Below are positions 1 to 5,115 of a stretch of 5,115 bases of DNA, in pieces; positions within the stretch are counted from its first letter, which is position 1; the number at the start of each line of letters is the position of its first letter. The stretch is from CAYSLA01 sp964431685 (GTDB lineage: Bacteria; Armatimonadota; UBA5829). The stretch is taken from contig CAYSLA010000217.1 in NCBI GenBank assembly GCA_964431685.1, forward strand, positions 1 to 5,115, in the 5' to 3' direction. The translations under genes were made by a program, and so were the position numbers. The notes under the pieces were generated by a model. It had not been told where the DNA came from and searched no databases. It worked only from the letters and a program-made list of their open reading frames with translations.

Positions 1-1025
1 CTTACGTAATGGTAGGTCCGTTCCAGCTTCACATCGAGTTGTGATAAGATCGGATCAGTCTGGGTGTGCTCCCGCCAGAATCTCTTGAATTTGGGGTAGA
101 ACTCCTCCTCGGTCATCCCAGGGTGGCACCACACTATCCAAGACAGCCTGGTGAAAAGGGGAGTGCCCATCTGGGTGAACTCGGCGGGCGTGGTCGAGCC
201 GATCTGCCAGAGCAGGGTGTTGAGTTCGGAGCCGGGTTCGGCGAACAGCGGATGGTAGTTCTCAGCGCGCCACTTGTCCTGCCACTCATAGAATAGCTCT
301 ATCGCCCTTGCCGCTCCCTGGACGGGGTTGGCAATGGCCTTGCCCATATAAGGCATTCCCGCCGACCCGCTTATGGTCATCTCTCCGAGGAAAGCCCCCA
401 TTGCCGCGGGGCACAGGCGCATTCTGGTCGGTTCCGGAACGATCGCAAAGTCGGCGTTGTGACCGCGAAGCCTGGCGGCCAGAGTTCCGTTTCCACTCGC
501 GAACTCTTCGTCCACCACGCTCTCAAATATCACGTCGCCACTGGGCTGAAACCCGATCTCATCGAGTATCCGCATGGCCCAGAACGCCGCCGCCAGACCG
601 CCTTTCATGTCAGCCGAGCCGCGGCCGTAGAGTTTGCCGTCGACCACGACCGGTTCGTAAGGTCGGCATATCTTCCAGTTGTCCGGTTCAAATGGCGCCA
701 CGTCAGCATGCCCACTCAGGAGCAGCGACTTTCCCCCGCCTCTTCCTTTCCGTCGCGCCACCACATTCTCTCGCTCGCTGGGATAGTTCCTGCCTGCAAG
801 CCACGAAGAGTGATCGCGGATTCCTGGGACTTGCTCGGGTGTGAATCTGTCCACCGCCCAGCCCTGCGCCGCACACTCGCCTGCAATGAACTCCTGAGCC
901 GGACCCTCGGCACCGTCCGGCGGGCGGTTCTCACTCGGGAAACGGATGAGTTTCATCGTCCACTCGATGATATCGTCTGCCCGACGGTTTACTGCATCAC
1001 TGATGCGCTCGCAGAGATTATCCAT
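1..1025 (-). CDS. M20-family amidohydrolase/peptidase (ArgE/DapE/CPG2-like), 3' end cut by the window
   Basis: The frame is open from the ATG at 1025 to the window edge (341 codons, no stop), so the C-terminus is missing. Seen in the sequence: GHADV with metal ligand His106 and Asp108; GRGSADMKGG with bridging Asp139; DEEF with Glu173 (general base) and Glu174 (ligand); PEPT with Glu198 (ligand). These are the di-zinc M20 motifs in the usual order. The dimerisation (lid) domain starts near residue 210, and the catalytic domain should resume beyond the edge, where the last His ligand is expected. Family members usually have about 380-440 residues. M20 enzymes hydrolyse amide bonds of N-acyl amino acids, dipeptides or related compounds in the cytoplasm; the substrate cannot be named. 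Unusually, the G-x-x-x-H motif of the lid domain reads GSAGM near residues 220-224, so the histidine is absent. The start overlaps the M24 stop (TAATG) and has a strong ribosome site. The family call is firm; an argE or dapE identity is not supported. Confidence 0.93.
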   Translation of the reverse strand, partial: MDNLCERISDAVNRRADDIIEWTMKLIRFPSENRPPDGAEGPAQEFIAGECAAQGWAVDRFTPEQVPGIRDHSSWLAGRNYPSERENVVARRKGRGGGKSLLLSGHADVAPFEPDNWKICRPYEPVVVDGKLYGRGSADMKGGLAAAFWAMRILDEIGFQPSGDVIFESVVDEEFASGNGTLAARLRGHNADFAIVPEPTRMRLCPAAMGAFLGEMTISGSAGMPYMGKAIANPVQGAARAIELFYEWQDKWRAENYHPLFAEPGSELNTLLWQIGSTTPAEFTQMGTPLFTRLSWIVWCHPGMTEEEFYPKFKRFWREHTQTDPILSQLDVKLERTYHYV

Positions 1026-2191
1026 TACAGGATGATCACCTCTCGCCTATGGCTTGTCAGCTCTCTGATGCCGTCACTTGTCACCAACACGCCGTCTTCA
1101 TAGCGCAGGCCGTACTGACCATCTGACAGCCAGATATCCACATTGAAAAGCATGTTCGGCTGGATGATGAAGTCGGCGCTCTTGGAGAGCCACAGACCCT
1201 CCACCTCTGAGCTACCGGTGCCGTGGGCCGGACCATAGAGAGTGAACTCCTCGTATCCGTAGCGCGACAGAATCTTGTGGTAGCCGTCAAAGAGCTGGTT
1301 CGCCGGAATACCGGGGCGAATACTGGCAATTGCGTAGTTCATCGCCTCCAGCGCCACCTCGGCCAGTTTTCTCGCGGGCGCAGGCGGCTTTCCTATGAAG
1401 AACGGTCTGCACATGTTCCCGCAGTAGCCCATGTATTTGGCTCCAAAGGTAAACTGCACAAGCTCATCGCTCTGTATTGGCCTGTCAGTGGAGCGGCAAA
1501 GGCTGAGCGGGGTGTGTGGCCCTGAGCAGACCCATGCGGGATACGGCATGCCCTCCGCGCCCATCTGAACCATCGTTGAGCGCGCAATCGCCTCCAGTTC
1601 CCATTCTCTCTTTCCCGGCTCTGCGGCGGCCAGAGCTGCCTTCATTGCCTCTTCAGTTATTCGGTAGGCCTCCACGATGTAGGGAATCTCCGCATCCGAC
1701 TTGATGGACTGCACGCGAGTGAGCAAGTCATCCGCCGGCACAAACTCCGCGCCCGGAGCGCCAGCTTTCAGGTCCTCAAAAATGACGTGGGGGATGATAT
1801 TCCAGTTGGCGACTCCAACCCGCTTTGGCACACTGCCGCACACTCTCGGCAGGATGGCGGCGAAGTCCTCTCCCTCTACTTGAGGGACCCACTCAGGGGC
1901 GGACGATTCCACAAACAGCGGGTTGACCGATATCTCGGGAACCTGGGCGAATGCCTTGGCGAACTCCAGCGACTCCGGCCCTCCGGTGACTAGCACAGCG
2001 TCTCCGTGGGCGGGAACAACTACGCTGGCAAAGTCGAAAAACGGCCAGAACCCGGTCAAGTAGCGACTGGTGCCGGATTCGCTCTCACTGCTGTAGCCGA
2101 CAAATACATCCAGTCCTTCATTCTTCAGTTCCTGTTGCAGTCTGGCCACTCTGGTGTCATATTCAGACCGCGGTAGTGGTGCCAGTCTCAT
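1025..2191 (-). CDS. Peptidase M24 / creatinase-fold protein with a degraded metal site
   Basis: This is a 388-residue protein if it starts at the ATG at 2191. That start is preferred because AAGGAGG sits six bases upstream; the frame opens earlier at a GTG (2212), but that would place the ribosome site inside the gene. Residues 1 to about 160 form the creatinase-type N-terminal domain, and about 165-388 the pita-bread catalytic domain. Two-domain architecture and length match Xaa-Pro aminopeptidase/prolidase (M24B) and creatinase. Of the five usual metal ligands, first Asp is Thr248, second Asp is Asn259 (correct 11-residue spacing), His323 is kept (AHGTG), the first Glu is Asp352 and the last Glu is Glu365 (RYEDG). 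The second histidine after the GTG motif is Val330. The family is clear. The lost ligands argue against a normal dimetal aminopeptidase and favour a metal-free hydrolase like creatinase, or another altered activity. Its stop overlaps the start of the M20 gene. The substrate is unknown. Confidence 0.93.
   Translation of the reverse strand: MRLAPLPRSEYDTRVARLQQELKNEGLDVFVGYSSESESGTSRYLTGFWPFFDFASVVVPAHGDAVLVTGGPESLEFAKAFAQVPEISVNPLFVESSAPEWVPQVEGEDFAAILPRVCGSVPKRVGVANWNIIPHVIFEDLKAGAPGAEFVPADDLLTRVQSIKSDAEIPYIVEAYRITEEAMKAALAAAEPGKREWELEAIARSTMVQMGAEGMPYPAWVCSGPHTPLSLCRSTDRPIQSDELVQFTFGAKYMGYCGNMCRPFFIGKPPAPARKLAEVALEAMNYAIASIRPGIPANQLFDGYHKILSRYGYEEFTLYGPAHGTGSSEVEGLWLSKSADFIIQPNMLFNVDIWLSDGQYGLRYEDGVLVTSDGIRELTSHRREVIIL
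1034..1042 (-). promoter_or_regulatory. Extended Shine-Dalgarno site for the M20 gene
   Basis: The minus strand reads GAGGTGATC eight bases before the ATG at 1025. This is a nine-base match to the canonical bacterial anti-Shine-Dalgarno end of 16S rRNA. It lies inside the last codons of the M24 gene (Glu-Val-Ile) and supports the ATG at 1025 as the true start. Confidence 0.75.
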
Positions 2192-2197
2192 ACTCAG

Positions 2198-2204
2198 CCT
2201 CCTT
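2198..2204 (-). promoter_or_regulatory. Shine-Dalgarno site deciding the M24 start
   Basis: AAGGAGG on the minus strand, six bases upstream of the ATG at 2191. It selects this ATG over the GTG at 2212. It lies seven bases downstream of the large inverted repeat, so folding of that element could affect its access to ribosomes. Confidence 0.8.
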
Positions 2205-2211
2205 GTTATCA

Positions 2212-2289
2212 CGTCACTCCAAGCAAAATGAAGAATCCCGTTCTAATGAGTCTGCGGATGAGAGATTCCTCACCGCGTTCGGAATGACA
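2212..2289 (-). repeat. Intergenic inverted-repeat element forming a long RNA hairpin
   Basis: Two 26-base arms (2212-2237 and 2264-2289) flank a 26-base loop. As DNA they match as inverted repeats at 17 of 26 positions, and eight of the nine mismatches are transitions. Read as minus-strand RNA, the transcribed sense, I count 17 Watson-Crick pairs plus seven G-U pairs and only two mismatches. The arms (TGTCATTCCG...GGAATC and GATTCTTC...GGAGTGACG) resemble a widespread family of intergenic repeats with GTCATTC...GAATC ends; that resemblance is from memory. It occupies most of the space between the TPP gene and the M24 gene and ends just before the M24 ribosome site. It lacks a following T-run, so it is not a standard intrinsic terminator. 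It may be a MITE-like or REP-like element. Confidence 0.7.
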
Positions 2290-2318
2290 CCGTACTCGTC
2301 GTGCTCTGTGCCGGCCAG

Positions 2319-3707
2319 CTACACTGGCGGCGGGTCAGATATATCGACGGTCAGCTCAATCATATTCAGTTCGCGTTTCCAAATCCCGCATCCAAGAGCC
2401 TTCTCGAAGTCATCAAGAGTCTCGGCCCTGGCAAAAGGGATACCGTAGGCTTCGGCGATCTTCGAGAAGTCAGGGTTNNNNNNNNNNNNNNNNNNNNNNN
2501 NNNNNNNNNNNNNNNNNNNNNNNNNNNNNNNNNNNNNNNNNNNNNNNNNNNNNNNNNNNNNNNNNNNNNNNNNNNNNTGCAGAATGTCGAGCGCCTTCAT
2601 CTCCACAGAGGAGACTCTGCGCTGATTGGCCAGCCTCTGCGAATGGGCCTCTTTCCCGCGTGCAATCCAGTCGGCGTCTGCCGTGGTTCTGTCCGACAGC
2701 CCGTCCAACATTGCCCGCAGGGCGGCCTTTGCGTCCCCAACTATGCCAACCGCAGGCTCGTAGGATCGGCCGATCTCTTCGGGGTCGATATCGACGTGAA
2801 TCAGCTTCTTGCCAAGTTTGGCCGTCCAATTCGCCGTGTCCTCCTGCTTGAACATTGTTCCCACAGCCAGGACAACGTCGGCGTCGGCGATAACCTCGCT
2901 CACTTCCGTCCACGACACTCCATCTGTGGTTATGAGGTTGGGGTGGTCGGATGCGAGTATCCCTCTGCCAAGTGTGGTCGGCACCACTATGGCGCCGAGT
3001 CTTACGGCCAGTTCGGCAAGTTCCGTTCCAGCATCGCTGACGGTGGCTCCGGTTCCCACCCGGATAACAGGGTGTCTTGCATCCGCAAGAAGTCGCACAG
3101 CGCTCTCAACCTGCTTGGGGTCGGGCTGAACTCTCTGCAGCGTCCTCGGCACCGGTATCTCCAGCTCTGCCTCGGCGCCCAGTATGTCGCAGGGGATTTC
3201 GCAGTACGCGCCGCCGGGTCTGCCGGTCCTGAGTTTGTGGAGCAGATCCGCAATTGCCAAGGGAATATCGTCAACACTAAAGCACCTGTGCACGTGGCGG
3301 CACACGGGACGCATTATCTCAAGAGATTCTCCACAGTCGTGCAGGCCGCCGCGGTTCCTGCCGACGAGGTCCGAGCGCACCGTGGATGAGATGGCGAGAA
3401 CGGGCGAAGTGTCAGTGGTGGCACATCCCATCGCGCACGATAGATTTGCGACGGCGGGGCCGCTGGTGGTTGTCACAACGCCCACACGACCGGACGCACG
3501 GGCGTAACCGTCCGCCATGAATCCGAGGCCCTGCTCGTGCCTTCCGAGGACGTGGCGGATTTCGCGCTGCTTTGAAAGAGCGTCATAGATTGCCAGGCTA
3601 TGCCCGCCTGGAATGCCGAAGATGACTTCAACACCGTGCGCCGCAAGCGTGGCCGTGACGGCCTCTCCGCCTGTCATTCTCACCTTGCCAGTTCTGCTTG
3701 TTTCCAT
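2319..3707 (-). CDS. Thiamine-diphosphate-dependent enzyme, acetolactate-synthase-like large subunit (contains assembly gap)
   Basis: The frame has 462 codons, 34 of them touching the N gap. The N-terminal PYR domain (about 10-180) shows FGIPGG at 30-35, HEQG at 57-60 with the cofactor-activating Glu58, GYARASGRVGV, and TSGPAVANL at 81-89. The central domain (about 195-335) shows the VGTGA region and HVDIDPEEIGRS at 304-315. After the gap the PP-domain tail resumes with NPDFSKIAEAYGIP and ends in a typical PP-x tail. The GDG...N motif that holds Mg and diphosphate falls in the gap. The family usually has about 540-560 residues, so roughly 120-140 residues are hidden. Such enzymes make or break C-C bonds of 2-oxo acids; the exact reaction (acetolactate synthesis, decarboxylation, acyl transfer) cannot be set, and no small regulatory subunit is adjacent, so ilvB is not assigned. 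The start is uncertain: the ATG at 3707 has a distant GGGAG, while the ATG at 3677 (residue 11) has AAGG five bases upstream and lies directly before the first conserved motif. Confidence 0.93.
   Translation of the reverse strand: METSRTGKVRMTGGEAVTATLAAHGVEVIFGIPGGHSLAIYDALSKQREIRHVLGRHEQGLGFMADGYARASGRVGVVTTTSGPAVANLSCAMGCATTDTSPVLAISSTVRSDLVGRNRGGLHDCGESLEIMRPVCRHVHRCFSVDDIPLAIADLLHKLRTGRPGGAYCEIPCDILGAEAELEIPVPRTLQRVQPDPKQVESAVRLLADARHPVIRVGTGATVSDAGTELAELAVRLGAIVVPTTLGRGILASDHPNLITTDGVSWTEVSEVIADADVVLAVGTMFKQEDTANWTAKLGKKLIHVDIDPEEIGRSYEPAVGIVGDAKAALRAMLDGLSDRTTADADWIARGKEAHSQRLANQRRVSSVEMKALDILXXXXXXXXXXXXXXXXXXXXXXXXXXXXXXXXXXNPDFSKIAEAYGIPFARAETLDDFEKALGCGIWKRELNMIELTVDISDPPPV
2478..2577. 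other. Assembly gap of exactly 100 N inside the TPP enzyme gene
   Basis: One hundred consecutive N, a conventional placeholder for a gap of unknown size. Comparison with the usual layout of the C-terminal TPP domain suggests the real missing stretch is about 360-420 bases. The reading frame agrees on both sides with a length of 1 modulo 3, so the gene is probably intact in the organism. Confidence 0.97.
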
Positions 3708-3725
3708 TGAAGTGCGTGCTCCCGT

Positions 3726-3744
3726 CCCTGAATCAAGTTCAGGG
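3726..3744 (-). repeat. Small hairpin repeat between the URO-D and TPP genes
   Basis: The minus strand reads CCCTGAACTTGATTCAGGG, a perfect seven-pair stem with a five-base loop, in the 44-base space before the TPP gene. It resembles the common dispersed repeat CCTGAACTTGATTCAGG found between genes in many bacteria (from memory). The right arm can instead pair with TCCCTGA at 3752-3758, which includes the URO-D stop codon. There is no T-run, so a simple terminator is unlikely. Confidence 0.6.
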
Positions 3745-3751
3745 CAAGCTA

Positions 3752-4972
3752 TCAGGGATCTGTGTGCGCGGCAGGAAGCGCCCGCCCACTGGCATAGACC
3801 TCATCAACCAGCGCAAGGATGTTCTCGCGAGGGTACGGAGGGTATGAATCGTTGGTATCGCCGATCATGTGGCGGTAACCGCGTGTCGATTCCAGCACCT
3901 CGCGCGTACGTCGCCGGATCACCTCAATATCCGTCTCATAGAACAGGTCAACGTTGACGCCGCCGCGCGTAACAATAGCTTTGCCCAGCCTGGCGCGAGA
4001 AGCACCTATGTCCTCGACATCTCCTATCGGAGGCGCCGACAGACTCTCCAGCACATTCACCCCCATATCGCCGTAGACCCCGGCGTTCACCAACTGGCTC
4101 ATACGGCCGCAGGTATGAACCCAGTGCAGCATTCCGGCCTTGTTCGCCATTTCTCTCAGCCTGCGTGCCTGAGGGATGAAGTATTTCTGGTAGATGCTGG
4201 GTGAGTACAGTTCCAGTCCATTGATGGCGCCAAGCGCAAAATCCGCACCCGCGGTGGCAGCACACTCCACCCATACGGCGTTGGCCTGCTCATAAGCCTC
4301 GAAAAGCCTTTCCATCACCACATTGTGGTCCTCCATCAGGTAGAATGCCGTGGTGGGATCCACAAACAGATTGCTCGTCAGGCAGAATGCGGGGATTCCA
4401 ATGATCGCGTAGAATGGAGTGCTGTCCGGCCAGTCGGCGGCCTCGGCCCTGAATTTCGCGGTCAACTTCTCCCGAACCCTGTCATTCTCAATGGAGGCTT
4501 GTGCGCTTTTCTCGACCAGGAACGCCAACACGGGCAGATCTTCTTCCGTCTTTATGAGATGCTCCAGCCAACACCCCGGAGCGTCTGCAGGAGTCAGAAA
4601 CACTTCCGATACTGTGCCGGCGGGGGTGCGAATAGTTGTGAACCTGCGAATATCGCCGCGCTCATCCGACTCCTCGCGGGCCTCCAATGAAACGTCGTCC
4701 AGAAACTCGATCGCGTCAAAAGGGGTCGCGCTCCCCAGGCTCCAATGAAAGTGAGCACCGATCTCACGGCTGCAACTGACGATCATTTCCGGAGTGATGG
4801 CGGATTTCCTGGGGTTTGTGAACGAAGTGGACTCTCCATCTGTTCGGGTAGAGATGCCAAGATACGAAGCAGTAGTCGAGAGAGCGTCCGCCATTAGTAT
4901 GGGCGTCAGTTCGGGATCGCCCTGATCCATCCACTCCAACAACGGTTTCCGTCTGGAACTGACTGTGCTCAA
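3752..4972 (-). CDS. Uroporphyrinogen-decarboxylase (URO-D) superfamily protein, possible methyltransferase
   Basis: This is a 406-residue protein if it starts at the TTG at 4972, which has GCAGGAG seven bases upstream; an in-frame ATG at 4993 (413 residues) has no visible ribosome site. Seen from the TTG: HTCGR at 286-290, LESLSAPPIGDV near 309-319, RGGVNVDLF near 336-344, and a C-terminal PREN-x-LALVDEVY helix near 382-393. These follow the URO-D barrel pattern of MtaA/MtbA/CmuA-like methyltransferases, in which H-x-C supplies two zinc ligands that activate a thiol for methyl transfer. The third ligand, a cysteine shortly before the PREN segment in those enzymes, is absent: the stretch reads GDTNDSYPPYP, and no cysteine follows the HTC. 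The N-terminal Arg-rich substrate motif of true HemE is also absent, so a haem role is unlikely. No corrinoid-protein gene is visible nearby. It is first in the cluster, behind the promoter. Superfamily membership is firm; methyl transfer is inference. Confidence 0.92.
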   Translation of the reverse strand: MSTVSSRRKPLLEWMDQGDPELTPILMADALSTTASYLGISTRTDGESTSFTNPRKSAITPEMIVSCSREIGAHFHWSLGSATPFDAIEFLDDVSLEAREESDERGDIRRFTTIRTPAGTVSEVFLTPADAPGCWLEHLIKTEEDLPVLAFLVEKSAQASIENDRVREKLTAKFRAEAADWPDSTPFYAIIGIPAFCLTSNLFVDPTTAFYLMEDHNVVMERLFEAYEQANAVWVECAATAGADFALGAINGLELYSPSIYQKYFIPQARRLREMANKAGMLHWVHTCGRMSQLVNAGVYGDMGVNVLESLSAPPIGDVEDIGASRARLGKAIVTRGGVNVDLFYETDIEVIRRRTREVLESTRGYRHMIGDTNDSYPPYPRENILALVDEVYASGRALPAAHTDP

Positions 4973-4979
4973 TTCAGAA

Positions 4980-4986
4980 CTCCTGC
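4980..4986 (-). promoter_or_regulatory. Shine-Dalgarno site supporting a TTG start for the URO-D gene
   Basis: GCAGGAG on the minus strand ends seven bases before the TTG at 4972. No comparable site precedes the ATG at 4993, which would place this sequence inside the coding region. Confidence 0.6.
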
Positions 4987-5029
4987 AACGCATGGTGCAT
5001 ACACATGTCTTACGTTGAATACACCACGC

Positions 5030-5058
5030 ATATTAGCACCTGCTACTCTCTTTGTCAA
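5030..5058 (-). promoter_or_regulatory. Sigma-70 type promoter for the four-gene cluster
   Basis: On the minus strand, a perfect TTGACA -35 box (5053-5058) is followed by a 17-base spacer and TAATAT (5030-5035), four of six matches to the -10 consensus. The -10 box is preceded by TGC, an extended -10 element. Transcription should begin near 5023, giving a leader of about 50 bases before the TTG start. It is the only strong promoter I could see and probably drives all four genes. Confidence 0.72.
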
Positions 5059-5115
5059 GAGGGGTGCGTCCCAAATTGAAGGTAAACTTCATGCTGCCCT
5101 GGCGTATGTTGATAG

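Noticed and set aside
308..1103. Two overlapping plus-strand frames (308-844 and 459-1103)
   Set aside because: Both lie opposite the M20 gene, which has all its catalytic motifs on the minus strand; their translations are Arg/Pro-rich with no recognisable domain.
2192..2212. GTG start at 2212 for the M24 gene
   Set aside because: The AAGGAGG site lies downstream of this codon and correctly spaced for the ATG at 2191, so the seven extra residues are probably not translated.
2212..2289. Intrinsic terminator between the TPP and M24 genes
   Set aside because: The stem is long and rich in G-U pairs and is followed by TGATAACAAGG, with no T-run.
2301..3389. Long plus-strand frame of about 360 codons
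   Set aside because: It lies opposite the TPP gene, contains the N gap and shows no family motifs; the minus-strand protein is clearly real.
2319..3707. Biosynthetic acetolactate synthase large subunit (ilvB)
   Set aside because: No regulatory subunit or other branched-chain amino acid gene is adjacent, the region after HPN diverges from the usual ALS pattern, and the diagnostic C-terminal domain is in the gap.
3869..4748. Plus-strand frames opposite the URO-D gene
   Set aside because: No ribosome sites or motifs of note; they are antisense shadows of a GC-rich gene.
3752..4972. True uroporphyrinogen decarboxylase (hemE)
   Set aside because: The N-terminal Arg/Gly substrate motif of HemE is absent, and the HTC motif and neighbours fit the methyltransferase-like branch better.
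5077..5091. Palindrome TGAAG-GTAAA-CTTCA upstream of the -35 box, as a possible operator
   Set aside because: The five-base arms are short enough to occur by chance, and no regulator gene is in view.
1..5115. tRNA, rRNA, CRISPR array or insertion sequence
   Set aside because: Nothing resembling conserved RNA gene motifs, regularly spaced direct repeats or a transposase was seen.

Overview
The window holds one set of four genes, all on the minus strand and read from right to left: a uroporphyrinogen-decarboxylase (URO-D) superfamily protein (3752-4972), a thiamine-diphosphate (TPP) enzyme of the acetolactate-synthase type (2319-3707, interrupted by a 100-N assembly gap), a peptidase M24 / creatinase-fold protein (1025-2191), and an M20-family amidohydrolase (1025 down to base 1, cut off by the window edge). 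A near-consensus sigma-70 promoter (5030-5058) lies just upstream of the first gene and points into the cluster. No convincing plus-strand gene was found; the long plus-strand reading frames lie opposite the real genes.

The host is a bacterium: it has sigma-70 promoter boxes, strong Shine-Dalgarno sites and fairly GC-rich coding sequence. The N gap suggests a draft or metagenome assembly. The four families, together with intergenic repeats of the 'GTCATTC...GAATC' and 'CCTGAACTTGATTCAGG' kinds, remind me of Chloroflexota (Dehalococcoidia/SAR202-like) genomes. That is an impression from memory, and nothing here fixes the taxonomy.

Region by region, from the promoter end: bases 5059-5115 show no gene. 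At 4972-5058 lie the promoter, a short leader with a possible 10-codon reading frame, a good ribosome site and a probable TTG start. The URO-D gene is followed by a 44-base gap containing a small hairpin repeat. The TPP enzyme follows; its missing bases should hold the GDG...N cofactor motif. The next gap (2192-2318) is mostly a large imperfect inverted repeat that folds much better on the transcribed strand than on the other. The last two genes overlap by one base (TAATG) and look translationally coupled.

The cluster looks like a catabolic unit: a possible methyl-transfer protein, a 2-oxo-acid type carboligase or decarboxylase, and two C-N bond hydrolase folds. No substrate can be named. Three proteins depart from their family's usual active site: the URO-D protein lacks the third zinc cysteine, the M24 protein lacks much of the metal site, and the M20 protein lacks the histidine usual in the dimerisation domain. 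These departures and the large hairpin are the points most worth a second look.
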